A DNA stretch of 64,000 nt from Adiantum capillus-veneris (GCA_014529385.2 CM043944.1:81002384-81066383); one strand, 5' to 3'; positions 33,801-45,415 are shown, counted from the stretch's first letter. Program-made: numbers and translations. The notes: generated by a model from the sequence alone, not told the origin.

Positions 33801-33854
33801 CAAAAGTGAGGTGAATGTTTTTATTTCATACTACTTACATGCCACGGCTTGACA
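30828..33854 (-). repeat. Three tandem LTR-containing units
   Basis: Three homologous units on the minus strand start with TGT(T/C)(G/A)(T/A)GCC(G/A)TGG at 33854, 32793 and 31611. Each is preceded by a G-rich purine tract (AGAGGGCGTGGA, CAGGGGTTGGA, GAGGGGGTGGA). They are 1061, 1182 and about 780 bp long. The last lacks an internal segment and is cut by LINE copy 2 at 30828. Each unit ends with a stretch (GACATGCCGGAGGATGTG type) also found just before the LTR of the integrase-bearing element at 33870-33890. They look like LTR plus short internal 3' end, repeated by unequal recombination or as tandem miniature elements. A few short ORFs (for example 31931-31578) are repeated among the units but are not convincing genes. 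Confidence 0.7.
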
Positions 33855-33870
33855 TCCACGCCCTCTTAAC
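33855..33870 (-). promoter_or_regulatory. Polypurine tract of gypsy element
   Basis: The minus strand reads TTAAGAGGGCGTGGA immediately before the LTR start TGTCAAGCC at 33854, and downstream of the integrase stop. Confidence 0.65.
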
Positions 33871-33911
33871 CTGCACATCCACTAGCACGTGCCAACATTT
33901 TGCTTATGTAG

Positions 33912-34970
33912 GTTTAATCTTCCTTAAGATCCACAAATATTTGGATGTCATTTTCATCTTTTGTAAAGTCTAGAAGATCATCCTTTTCATCATTATCATG
34001 TCTCCTCTTGAACAGCTTGATTCTTTTGCCTGGTATGGGAATTTTGAGCTTCGTTCCATCGAACTCCCTCAAGGTATATGAAGCATTTCAATGCACATGT
34101 TTGAGAACACATGGACCAAACCACATTTTTGCAACCTTCCTTTGTGTGGTGTGCTGGTTGTTAAGGCTACTGCATACATTAGGACCCAATCACCCTCTTC
34201 AATAGGCTTTGGTCAAAGCCTATGTATTTTATCAAACCTATCTTAATCCTTTAGTCTTGCATTCTTCAATCAAGATTTTGTAGTCTCTATGTCTTGTTGT
34301 CTTCTTTCCAATTGCCTTATGCACGATGCAAGTAGATTTTTCTTGCTTTATATGATCTTCCCAAGGTAATATGTTCCAAGTAGGAACTACATCCTCAATT
34401 GCCATGCCTAGCTTTGATCATACATAAATTCAATAGGCATGTAACCAGCCACTGAGCTATGAGTTGTACAATTAGTCCATAATGCATATGGTAGCAACCT
34501 TGGCCATTCACGCGTTTTATGTTTGCATGCCTTAGCCAAAGATTTGACGATACGAGAATGTCCTCTTTCACTTTTCCCATTTCCCTCTGGATTATAAGCA
34601 CAGGTCAAGGCTAGCTTAATACCAATTCTTGCAAAGAAATCTCTTGATTCATCTACATCTAACTCACCTCTATCAACAACTATCTTTCCCACACAACAAT
34701 AGCGGCAAATTACATCTGCAAGAAAATATTTAGACACAAATTATGTAGCTTTTTCCCTCAATGCACACCCTTCAACTTGATTTGTCAAGTCTTCTCGTGC
34801 AAGTACCAAGTATCTCATTTGCCAAAATCCTAAAGGCATTGCAACTAGATCAACAACCCATTTATAGTGCATGGCTAAGGGGTATGTAGGATGAAAACCA
34901 TCATAATGGCATACATTGGAATACATTTGGCATGTGACATAGGAAACATAGATCCTATTTATATTGGCTT
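33912..34970 (-). pseudogene. Ty3/gypsy integrase (decayed, 5'-truncated)
   Basis: The minus strand starts in the remnant of the integrase zinc module ('CHYDGFHPTYPLAMHYKWVV', where 'WVVDLV' holds the first core Asp). It continues through 'VDRGELD' with the second Asp region and 'AYNPEGNGKSERGHS' with the catalytic Glu (34737-34408). The C-terminal module follows ('KMWFGPCVLKHVH', 'REFDGTKLKIPIPGKRIK') and an acidic tail to a stop near 33912. It contains a few stops. No chromodomain is present. The upstream pol is missing beyond 34970. The polypurine tract and LTR follow directly. Confidence 0.85.
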
Positions 34971-36250
34971 CTCAAGTGTCACATGGATCATCACACAATA
35001 CATCCAAATTTGAACTATGCCACCCTTATGGCCTCAAGACCATAGGGTCCTTTGCAAGTGTAGACTATAAAAGGAGTTTGGAGTTTGAAAATAACCTATG
35101 TCCTTATGGAAAGAGAAAAAGTAAAAATAATACTAACAATAGATTTCAAAGTGAAAATGGGAGCATTGAAAAGATAATCAACAATAGGTTTGTAGGTGCT
35201 CATTTGAAATGCTAGATAGTTTTCTAAGTCTTTAATTTCATGGTTTTCTTGATTTTAAAGTCACATAATTATTTCTTATATTATTAAATTCAATAACATA
35301 TTTATTTTTCTCAATGTTCCTAATAAACTTGTATGTAAATTTGGTTGCCTGACAAAATCTTCAAAAGTATAGGACGTTGGAAGTTTGGAAAGAATTGAAA
35401 GGATGGCATATCTTTACTCTGTTATAAAAGCATGCTCAAGAAACTAATCAAGGTCACAAAATTCAAAAGGAAGATTTTTGAAAGTGCAGACACATCCACA
35501 ATGTTCATTAATAGGTCTAAGTGTTTCACTTCAATGCATTTGGTTGTCTTGTATTTAACCACTAAATATACAATCCAATTTACAAACTTAAACAATTTTC
35601 ATACATTATACAATCATTTCTTTGCAATAAACCTTGATACAATGTTCCCATTGCCACATGACAAGCTAAAAAAATGGTACTAGTCCTAGATTCTCTCTAT
35701 TAAAACAAATTCGAGCTATCCATTTCAATTCTTTGCATCATCTAGAAGAAAAACAAAATCATAGTTTGGACCAAAATACTCGCACTTTATGTATTTGAAT
35801 AAAATCTTGTTGCAATTGAAGAATTAGATCTTCACATAATCCAAAGAACAAATGCTTCATTTACCATTTGCACTTTGATACTTGATGTTCATTATCTTAG
35901 CAAGTAATTGGCATTTTCAACAAATGTTTACTATATGTTTAGTCTAGTTATTTGCAATACAAAGATAATTATTTCAAACGCTTACACCATCAATTCACAA
36001 TAGAAGAACTTACACTCAACCAAAAATGATTATAAATCAACTATTCACACTCTCATTTTGAAAATTTTAGGACTAAAAACTTTTGTGTTTTTTCTAGCTT
36101 ATTTCATTCTCAATAGAATATTAAACCAACCTTAATCACAAGCTAAGCATTATATGTCCCTAATGTATATGAACCCTATGATTCCAAGGCAATAATTTGA
36201 CATATCTTCTCCCATATATTCTTCCATAAGTTTGGTATGGAATTTTTACA
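34971..36250 (+). other. AT-rich, no recognisable gene
   Basis: I see no coding pattern, LTR boundary or RNA gene here. Short open frames (34964-35215 and 35432-35683, plus strand) have low-complexity, AT-driven composition and no recognised domain. Confidence 0.4.
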
Positions 36251-36259
36251 CTATGACCT

Positions 36260-36850
36260 TTAGATCTTTAGGGCCAAGGAAAAATGTTTTTGATACACCT
36301 AAAGAGTCTTTAGGTGACATAGAATAACCAGCCTATGGTCTAAAGGCCACCAAGTGTCATGTGATATTCTATAAGATGTGTCCATAGAGAGCTAAGTGAT
36401 TTGCATCCATGGGGTGGTTTAAGCGTCCCTCTGGAGATTCTATGTCAACGCCCTACGGCCCTAAGGCCTTAGGGTATCCTAAATTCTCTTGGATAGCTTA
36501 TATTTCCTTCTATATATTTTATGTTGACATCCTATGGCTCTAAGGATGTAGGGTATCCCAAATGAGTATGTGCTCTTTTAGAGACTCTATGTATCACCCT
36601 ATGCTAGTAAGGTTGTAGGGTAGCCCAAATGATTTTGTGGGATTCTATGTTGACACCTTATGGCCCTAAGGCTGTAGAGTAGCCCAAATGCTTATGTGCC
36701 CTTTTAAAGACTCTATGTAATCACCTTACATCCGTAAGGTTGTAGGGTATCCCATTTTCTTTTGGGGGATTCTATGTCCCTAGGGCCATAGGGTGCCATG
36801 TCTACAAAGAACTCTATGATCCTCAAGGCATAGGGTATTCTTCCCAAACC
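36260..36850 (+). repeat. Degenerate tandem repeat of CCCTA...TAGGG palindromes
   Basis: A loosely repeated unit of about 65-70 bp (TTCTATGTTGACA-CC(C/T)TATGGCCCTAAGGCTGTAGGGTA(G/T)CCCAAATG) recurs about eight times. Each unit contains a small inverted repeat around CCCTATGG/CCTTAGGG. Similar motifs recur at 61080-61350 on the far side of the 21.9-kb element. No coding potential is visible. Confidence 0.65.
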
Positions 36851-36898
36851 TCATATGGACACTTAACTTTAAAGTATTACATAATATATCTTATGACC

Positions 36899-36920
36899 AT
36901 ATATATATATATATATATAA
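36899..36920 (+). repeat. AT microsatellite
   Basis: About ten AT units lie in an AT-rich stretch that holds no recognised gene. Confidence 0.9.
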
Positions 36921-37139
36921 TTCTTTTTCCCACGACATGTCCATATAATATTGTACACTTAAGTCTAATTCATTTATTGTGAAAAAACTCAAACTCACAG
37001 GTTCACATTTTTTCAAAGAAAATAAACTGAGAAAAATAACAAACCAAACATCAATGTTTTTAACATCATGGGTGGATTTGAGATGAGACAAATAAAATAA
37101 AATGATAAAAATATAATTAAATATGAGTGATGTAATATC

Positions 37140-37490
37140 ATGGGTGGTTAGCTTAACATGTTTCCTGTAGAATTTCTAGAATGGCATCAGCACTTGCATC
37201 CAATGGTTCTTGAATTTCTTCTTCCTCTATTTCATTGGCATTGACTTTCTCTGTGGTACCCACACCTTCCCATCTTCTAGGATCAAGGTCTTATTCCACT
37301 ATGGAATGGCAAAGAGCTTCCAATTGCGTCATTGATCACTAGTACATGCACCTAATATCACCTTTCTCTGTTGTTGTAGTGCCTCTTTAGTCCCATAGCC
37401 TAATAAAAAGATGTCTATTACTTGATCATCTTTTGTGACACATATGCATTTGACTGCAGGACGCACAAAAAAGATCTGGATGTGGTCACA
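37140..37490 (-). pseudogene. Unrecognised gene fragment, distal part
   Basis: The minus strand is open for about 50 codons next to the LTR element ('CICVTKDDQVIDIFLLGYGT'), then has scattered stops, with a later acidic trace ('LEDGKVWVP'). It may be the continuation of the fragment at 59378-60420, separated by the 21.9-kb insertion. Removing the element and one target duplication brings the two minus-strand pieces together. No family recognised. Confidence 0.35.
37486..37490 (+). repeat. Target-site duplication TCACA (left)
   Basis: TCACA precedes the LTR start TGTTAACTG. The right side of the element (59378-59382) reads TTACA, a single transition different. This is consistent with a 5-bp duplication made on integration. 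Confidence 0.65.
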
Positions 37491-38414
37491 TGTTAACTGA
37501 GTCAACGTCAGTTAACAAAAGCTGCTAAAGACCGAAGACGTACAAATGCACATCGAAGATCAAAGAAAAGAAGAAGTAAAGATTGGAGTTACACATTTTC
37601 CACGTTTTTTCAAAATGGTAACGTAGTGCAAATTCTCGATTTATTTCAAGCCATTGTAATATTTTAATGTGTTACGGGCTCAATGGGAGTTCCAAGATGT
37701 AAAGAATAGGTTAGTTACTGTGCCTAGGTTGCAGATTCAACAAGTGGTGGAGCCCTCAAGGCCTTGGGCACTCGGACATTGCATATTTTTACCCTAGGTA
37801 TATATGGCAGTGTATAAATGAAATTAGGGTTCTGAAGCTCATTTGTTGAGAGCACTCTTTGGTGAGAGATCTTGAGGTGTGTGTGGCTATGGAGTCCTTG
37901 GGCTTCTCCTTGCTTATGAGACTTGATTAACCTAATCAATGATTCATTCTCTTTCAGTATGCCTCTCTCATGCTTCTTATGATTACTTATGATTCTTAGA
38001 TTAACTAGATCTTAACTAATTAGTGGTTAATCCCTCTCTAATCTTATGTGATGGCCCTCTTCTTGCTTGTGTATGCATGTAGGTTTGATTGGAGTGTGGT
38101 GCTTGATAAATCTATGTATGTGTGCTTGCCATTAGTGTGTTGCATGATAGGATTAGTGTTGTGTGCGTCTTCAAATCGTAGTGTGTGTGATTGGGTTGAT
38201 TGGAGGTGAAGAGAAGTGGATATGGAGATTACCCTTCATTGTGGATTAGCTCCTCCATAGGCTGAGAAGCTCACTCATAGAGTTAACCATTTTTGTTGCC
38301 ACGATTAGCTCACTAACTGTGTGAGTGTTTCCATGCCCTAGACTGGTAGCTCACCCCTCCGGATTGATAATTTTGTTGGTCATTGGAGCTATTGCAACGA
38401 TGAAACCCCTAACA
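37491..38414 (+). repeat. 5' LTR (924 bp) of 21.9-kb element
   Basis: It begins TGTTAACTGAGTCAACG and ends CCCCTAACA, and aligns along its length with 58518-59377. A TATA-like TATATAT at 37799-37805 lies about 55 bp before conserved text (GAGAGCACTCTTTGGTGAGAG) that may be the transcript start region. About 65 bp near 38220-38290 are absent from the 3' copy. Confidence 0.9.
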
Positions 38415-38436
38415 TTTGGCACCGTTTTTGGGGACG
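38415..38436 (+). promoter_or_regulatory. Primer-binding site, Asp-tRNA type
   Basis: TTTGGCACCGTTTTTGGGGAC follows the LTR end directly. It matches the TGGCGCCGTTGCCGGGGA site typical of Athila and other plant gypsy elements, with a few C-to-T type changes. Confidence 0.85.
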
Positions 38437-40912
38437 ATGGCCTACGCTAGTGTAATTGTGGCATAAATAAATGCATTCCCTCACTAATTTCACTTGTGTG
38501 TTTATGTTTTTGTGGATTTTGAATGTGTGTGCAGGAAGCATTGTATTCATAATTCCTTAATGTGTTACCATATCTTGCCAATTGTGTGTTCACACCTAAT
38601 TTCACACTAACCCTTTGCTAATTTGACTAATTTGTGCTAATTTACTAATTTGCTATGAAGGATTGGAGCATTCGACCATTCAATTGATCTTCAATGGAAA
38701 GGTAATTAAGGTGGTATTCTCAACCTCCTTAGAATCTAAGGATGTGTAGAATTAAGTAGAAATCCCACCATGATGAAATTTAATGTTGATGCAATGTAAT
38801 GCTATGCTATGTTGATGCAATGCAATGTTGATGTTATGGATTGAAAATTTTACGATTATTCATTTTCACGCCGTCGTAATGCCAAAATTTTTAAGATTTG
38901 GTGGCCCATGAATTTGACAAGTTTCAATTGCTAATTGATGATTATGGATTGCTAATTGGGTGCCTAATTGAGTTAATTGCATGTTTGGACAGTCAATTGC
39001 AAGTGTGTGTGCACTAAAATCAAGTGTGTGTGCATTCTAATTGAGTGTGTGTATGCCTAATTTTAGGTGTGTGTGCACTATTTTGCCCATGTTTATGCAC
39101 TAAAACATCAATGTGTGCATTATGATTTTTCAATTGTGATGATTGATTTGTGTTGTGCTCATGCCCAAATAATGGTTTGTGAAGTCACATTACGAATCCG
39201 ACAAGTTTAACCCTTTTGTGTGCACACCTAAAGATTGGTAAAAACTGCCAATTTTTTAGTGTGTGTGTGCGCCTACAATGTGTGTAATTTGCATGATTGA
39301 TTCATATTTTGGTTGCATAATTGATGTGTATAATGATTAATTTCTGCATTTTTGTGCTCAAAACAGTGATTTACACACTCTAATTGCGTAAATTTTTGGC
39401 CTAATTTTATTACCTAGTTTTGCCGGTTTAATTACCTAGTCTTGATTTTATTGATAAAATTGTTTGGCAATTGAATTGACTGCACTATTCCCCCATGTGT
39501 GGAGAATTTTTAGGAAATTTTTGGGTATTTTTCGGATAATTTTTGTAAAATTTTGACAATTTTTTTCAAATTTTTGCATTAATTTTTTATTAACTCCATA
39601 AAAATTGATATTTTGCGATCTTTACAATCCATTTTGTTTGTGCGTATTTACGGCATCATTTTGTTCACATTCGTGCCCTCCGTGGTTGAATTTTGAGCGT
39701 TTTTCTATTTCCGGGGGGCTCGTGGACAATTTTGTCGAAATTGGCGTTTTTGGAAAAAATTGCTATTTTCGGTGTGCTTTTTGCGTGTCGGTTGTGAATG
39801 ACGATGATTTTCTAAGATTCCTAGAATTTTTCGAGAACTTTTGGAAAATTTTGGCTGTTTTTTGGAGTTTCGACTAATATTCGGTCAAGTTCGGGCATTT
39901 TGGAAATTTGAAAAATTAAATAAAAAATAAAAAAAGAAAGGCCGGTTTGAGCTCGATGCCCGTGCCTTGCGGCGCATAAAATACTTCCTCTTTTTCTTCC
40001 TCCCGCTCCGTGTGAATCAACCCCGCACCCTCACTCTCTCTCTCTTCCTGTCACACTTCCGCTCTCGTCTCGCTGCCAGTGCGTGATCAATGTGTATTTT
40101 TACCGGCTAAAATTATAAAATCTCGGCAAAAAACATATATATATATAATAAATAAAATCACAAAAAATATAGAAGTGACGCAAATAAATCTCTAAATTAA
40201 AAAAAATCATTAAAAACACAAGAAATTCTAAAAAAATTAAAAATTCACAGAAAAAATCAGAAAAGTACAAACAAACTCAAAAAGGTCACTAAAAATTTAC
40301 AAAAAAGCCCAAAACTGACAAGAAAAAACATAATAAATCACAAAAAATTATAAAATTCACGAATTGTTTTTGGAAAATACACAAAAAGCTCATAGATTCA
40401 CAGAAAATTTGTAGAAAATCAAAACTTTCCCAAAAAAATGTAAAAAATCATAAAAAGACTAAAAAAAAAGAAAATTCAAAATCTCACAAAAAAATTAGAA
40501 AAATAAAAAGAAAGCCGTCGAAAGTGTCAAAACAAGATAGAAAGAGCCTAAAAAAGCAAGAAGGAGCCCGAAAATAAGACCCAAAAAAGCAAAAAGTAAA
40601 GCCAAAAAAGTGTATCGCACGCCGAGCACACCGCAAAAAGAGCAGCAAACTGTGTCGAAGAGAATTTGAATAGCTGGAAAAAGCTGAAAACGGTCAACCC
40701 AAAGCCGTGAAGGAGAGACAAATTTCTAAATTTGTCAAAATCAACCTGAAAATCAACATATCACGATGGATGGCAGATTAATCTGTTAAATGTCCGATTT
40801 TTCATCGTTTCAAAAGGTAGCAATTAATTTTGACACAGTCGAGCTAGAGTTAATCAACTGTTGCAAGTCTGAAGAGCAGTCAACTGCAAAAGTGCTTTGG
40901 CTAAAGCAATTT
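38437..40912 (+). other. Long untranslated leader with strand-composition switch
   Basis: This is about 2.5 kb without a convincing gene. From 39340 to 39900 the plus strand is very T-rich (TTTTT runs). From 40090 to 40620 it is very A-rich (AAAAA runs, CACAAAAAATTATAAAATTCACG type). A GC-rich insert (39945-40090) separates them and contains GCGGCGCATAAAATACTTCC. The 90-codon frame at 39605-39877 is phenylalanine-rich by composition and is not called a gene. Leaders of this length are known in Athila and Ogre elements. Confidence 0.6.
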
Positions 40913-41308
40913 AATCAAAATCGAGTAGCAGAAATTCTACTAAGCAAGGTCAAAATCTGCTAGGAAAGTGTTTTTTCAGAACAAGCCGACATGGATTCAA
41001 ATCGAGCCGAGAATTCAAGTACAACAGAGCAAGCTAGTAGCAGTGGCAACACATGCACAATTGGAACTGACGAGATTTTGCAACTATATGGCTACAATGG
41101 AGACAAAGTCAATCAAAATCGAGTAGCAGAAATTCTACTAAGCAAGGTCAAAAATCTGCTAGGAAACAGTTTTTTCAGAACAAGTCGACATGGATTCAAA
41201 TCGAGCCAAGAATTCAAGTACAACAGAGCAAGCTAATAGTAGTGGCAACACATGCACAATTGCAATTGACCAGATTTTACAACTATATGGCTACAATGGA
41301 GACAAAGT
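40913..41308 (+). repeat. 198-bp tandem duplication at start of coding region
   Basis: Units 40913-41110 and 41111-41308 are about 95% alike (AATCAAAATCGAGTAGCAG...GGAGACAAAGTC). The unit is 66 codons. A one-base difference (AAAATCTGC/AAAAATCTGC) shifts the frame between the copies. Confidence 0.9.
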
Positions 41309-43223
41309 CTTGTACACAGATTCATAAGGCCATAGATATCTAATGAGCAGTAAAAGCAGCACAGAAGCCAAGATCTTATTGATCAGAGTAAAGCCAGGTT
41401 CAGAAAACTCTCAGATGTTCACTGACTTGAGTAGATCCAGGTATTGCAAGCTCAAAGATGAGGTGCAGATAGAAGTTCAAAAAGTTAACCCAAGTGTTTA
41501 TCCAAAGACCTGCACAAGTCCTCAAAACATACATTTAGTGCATATGCAATTAGGGTCATTGTACATAGATTACAGTGGTCAGATCTATAGTCGAGAACCA
41601 GAAATGGAAGATCCAACAGATCAACCAATAGAAGCCAATCTAATTGGAGAACAAAGCCAAAGACGGTACAAAGGTCAAGACGGAGCATTCTACAGCTCGA
41701 TGCTCAATATTTTAAAAGAAGATACAGACAACTTGGCAAGCATAGAAACAGAAACTTCTCATCATGAGCTTGACATGATAGAGCTAGGTGAAATACCACC
41801 AGTCATGGCGTATTGCTAAGATTGTGGACGAAAAGGTGCACTTTTTTTTGAAGATTGTCCAATAAATCCAGACAATCAGGACACATCAACTACCAAGCAA
41901 GGTACAAAGCAAATTGGAAATGCGAATATCGATGTAAGTGCATTTAACTGGTCACTTATAATGCAATAAGATGATTCTACATTACCAATAGAAGCACCAG
42001 TAAAAACACTCCAAATTCAAAATCAGCATAAAGATGTACAGACACTTGAAAAGCCTAAAATTGATTCTTTAAACAACAAATTCTTGCATGAATTCGGTCA
42101 AGGTGTCGAGATATCACCGAATCTTGAAAAGACTGTTAGGTTTGCAAATGATTCTACATCCACCACTGCCACAAGTGTGAAATCATTTATGAGTTTAAGG
42201 GACACATCAGAAAAAATGATGTTAGCTTTGTATGGTACGCATCATTCATATGCACACTATGTAGACCAAGAAGGGAAACTGTACAAAAAATATCAACCAA
42301 TGTTTGAACGGCCCACATACCAGCTCATAGAAGTGCATCCAATGATAGATAAAAAAGGATAGTTCATTTCAGAGGAAAGAATCTATTATAGCCCATCCTC
42401 TCTAGAGCTGAAGGATATTACCCAGATGAACCCAAAAATTTGTTCAGAGCCAAACTCTCCTCCATCGAAAATCAAGCTTCGATGTTGTGACCAAATGAAC
42501 ATATACTTTGACCAAAACAGTCATTGATATAGATGAGAGTCTAGCATCTATGATGCCTTGGGTCCTGAAACCACAGAAGCTCATATCATAGGAGATCCAT
42601 GGGATAGACAATATCAGGGCAAAGATAATGCTAAGTACAACTTAACTTGGGGAATAATTTGTCATGTTTCAAGGAGATACATAGGAAACTATGCTCAAGG
42701 TTCACAGATGTCAAACATCAATAGTGATACCCGAAGTGTACCTTCACAGTCCCAAAAGGTGAGACTAAACCAAAGCCAAACAATTTTGAACTCTTACAAT
42801 GAAGCATGCAATAGTGATCACCCTAGGAATGGGGGAGCTGCAAATTCATCAAAATCAACTCTAGTACCAGGAAATGCTACACGAGCTAGAAGCCCTAGAG
42901 CTTCTAGCCAGCAGACCCCTTCAAAGCAAAAACCATTGAAAGATCATATGGTTGTTGGAAGTTTCCAATTGACCCAGATTTCATCAGAATCTGCAAATAA
43001 AGGCTTATATGAATATTATCAGGGACAAAAGTTTCAACTGATCTCCACAAATCAAAGTCAAAAGCCAACAAATCCAATAGTGTTCAAACAGTTACATGTG
43101 ATCAAGCTCACATATGCATATCAAGATGCACATGGTAACATATATCAACAAGATCATGACCTTGTACAAACCCATACGGATGGCCCGCCGACTGAAGTCA
43201 AAGACTATCTCAAGATGATGTAA
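40991..43223 (+). pseudogene. Gag-like multi-module protein of the RT-less element
   Basis: Frames 40991-41236, 41343-41819, 42084-42362 and 42558-43223 form a broken coding region. The start is 'MDSNRAENSSTTEQ'. A cysteine cluster near 41813-41860 ('AYC.DCGRKG' then 'DCP') resembles a zinc knuckle. A module with the pattern Y-x-D-x-x-G-x-[IL]-Y recurs: 'GSLYIDYSGQIY' near 41550, 'AHYVDQEGKLYKKY' near 42260, 'TYAYQDAHGNIYQQD' near 43115, and a degraded one near 42510. The last module is preceded by a Ser/Gln-rich linker. Stops at 41817 and 42360 and frameshifts break it. I do not recognise the module from any Gag family, so a structural role is inferred only from position after the leader. 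Confidence 0.65.
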
Positions 43224-43554
43224 AGCCTCAAGTTGCCAGAGCAGGTGACCAAAAAGTCAAATTCAATGAAAGCTAAAGTCTAAAAAGCTACACAAAGGTC
43301 ACCACCGAAATCTCCTCCGAAGAGACAGATTCTGCCAGAAAGTACAATGGATCTTCTAAGATCAAAGGTTACTCAGATGCAGGAAGACGATGCTCAACAA
43401 TTGTAAAAAAGTGCAATATCACAGTCATACGAGTCAACATCAATTGAAGCAGGTGGTCAAAGCAAAGGAAATGCAGATAAAGCTCGACGAAAGGATGTTG
43501 CCATAGCAAAAGAATTCAAATCAGACACGAATTCTAAGACGATCAAGTGCAACA

Positions 43555-44013
43555 TTGTTGGTGAAAATGAAGAAAAGTTGTCAAAGCAAAGTAAAGCTAG
43601 ATTTTCAGCTAGACAAGAACCTAATGTCCTTTCGCACTTGGAAAATATGTGGCCAACCACAACTAGAAGATGCTCCTAAATTCATTCACATATCTAGAGA
43701 CAAACAAGCACAATGCTGGGGAATCATCTCCACCATTGAATTAAGTTCACAGATCATCATAGCTCAATACTATGTGATCACAACAAAAGATATGCCAGAC
43801 GACATCATCATGGGAATGCCATTAATGGCGCAGAAGATGTTAAAGATACATAATTCAAACATGACGGAGTCATCACAGAAAACAAAGAATGAAGACCAAG
43901 ACTGGTCACCCGTGGACGACAGCACAAAGTTCTCAAGCACAGTTAAAATGGAGAGCGATATTAAAGAAAATCTTATTGAAGATGATTCATCTCCATCAAT
44001 CAAAACTTCATAA
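43555..44013 (+). pseudogene. Protease-like segment 1 of the RT-less element
   Basis: The frame contains 'AQYYVITTKDMPDDIIMGMP', which resembles the second half of retroviral aspartic proteases (hydrophobic strand, then D-x-I-x-G-x-P). A hydrophilic, acidic tail follows. The matching first half with the catalytic D-S/T-G is not visible because the frame is shifted upstream at about 43555. It lies just before a second protease-like segment, which is unusual. Confidence 0.5.
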
Positions 44014-44258
44014 GAGCTTAAATAAAATCAGGAAATAGTAAGTGCAGATCAAATAGAACAAAGAGCAACCACAATACCTAGCAAAGAATACCACCAAATT
44101 CAAAAGTTAAGAAGAACAGGGTTGCAGACAACCAAGAAGCAGTAGGAAGTCCAAAGCTCAATCACTTACTGCCAGCAAAATCAACTGTTGTAAGTCAGAT
44201 TGCAACAAAAAGTCTCAAGCTACCCTCCATAGAGACACAATTAGATCAAGATGAGACC

Positions 44259-44646
44259 ATGGAAAATGCAAGACAGAGATCTTCAATAGAAGCAGTAATG
44301 AGAATAGCAAGTGTTAGAAGCAATGCTCTACTGGATACAGAAGCAAAGAGTAATATGGTTGCGGACAACATCCAGAGAGTTCTAGAGATTACTCCATGCA
44401 AACATGATAGCAAAACAATGCTAGGTATGCATATAGGTAAAGAAGAAATGGATGCTACCCTTAGTATCCAAAATCATGAAGAGCAGGTAAAGTTTCTTTT
44501 AAAGTTTCAGGTGAAGCCTTTAAAAGAAATGCTTGCAGATGTCATCCTTGGACATCAGTGGTTAGACCAACAGAAGGACTACAAAGAAGATACAATGCTA
44601 ATACTCTCTTTTCCAAGATGTGTCGAGCAACATTTACAGGTACCGT
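44259..44646 (+). pseudogene. Aspartic protease of the RT-less element (mutated active site)
   Basis: Retropepsins cut the element's polyprotein. This frame has 'NALLDTEAKSNMVAD', in which the active-site D-T-G-A reads D-T-E-A, followed by strand text and 'ADVILGHQWL', the conserved I-L-G turn. Replacement of the active-site glycine would disable it. The nested element begins at 44647, within this frame. The frame resumes at 55996 after the insertion, in register, and there enters a lysine/serine-rich segment and not reverse transcriptase. Confidence 0.7.
44642..44646 (+). repeat. Target-site duplication of nested Tat element
   Basis: (A)CCGT precedes TGATACC at 44647, and CCGT follows TATCA at 55992-55995. 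The shared bases are CCGT. Confidence 0.8.
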
Positions 44647-45216
44647 TGATACCGCTTTAGCCGCATCACCCTCTAGCCCGGCCAAAGAAACTGAAGTTGG
44701 CCGGTTTTCAAAACCAAGGCCACATGAATCAACCCATTCGGGGAGCCGGAGGTAAAGAAACAACAAAAAATAGCATTTTTCTTATTATTACTTCCGCCAC
44801 CAACCCCACACTCCCTCTCATCTTTTATTTCCCTCTCTCTCTTCCACCAAACCCCGCAAGGCGCATAAAAACAAGTCCTCGCCTGTCTTTCTTCCACTAG
44901 CGGGCCGCCATGCATGAACTAGAGTCAATCTCTCTCTCATGCATTATTTATACACACACACTTTCACATTTTTTATTTCCTCTCTCTCTAAAATCTCTCA
45001 CTCGTCCATACTCCACCGGCGGGCCGCCATACCTCACCCCTCCCTCTTCCCTCTCATCCACACTCCCTCAACCTCACTCTCCTCTCCCTCTCTCTATCCT
45101 CTTGTTTTCCTCCCACCGGCAGGCCACAGCGCTCCCAAGCACAATAATATTCTCTCTCTCTCTTATTTCCCTCTTTCTCTCTCTTTTTCCTCACTATCTC
45201 TCCCTCCCTCGATTTT

Positions 45217-45220
<4 letters not shown>

Positions 45221-45250
<30 letters not shown>
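45221..45250 (+). repeat. TG microsatellite
   Basis: This is a TG run within the 5' LTR of the nested element, absent at the equivalent place in the 3' LTR. Confidence 0.9.
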
Positions 45251-45253
<3 letters not shown>

Positions 45254-45273
45254 CAGCCCGTAGGCCGCGGAAT

Positions 45274-45415
<142 letters not shown>

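Noticed and set aside
34971-36250. Possible tRNA or small RNA gene in the AT-rich gap
   Set aside because: No cloverleaf-like A and B box pair or stable GC stem was evident by eye.
39605-39877. 90-codon Phe/Cys-rich ORF in the host leader
   Set aside because: Its composition simply mirrors T-rich DNA, with no recognised domain and no continuation.
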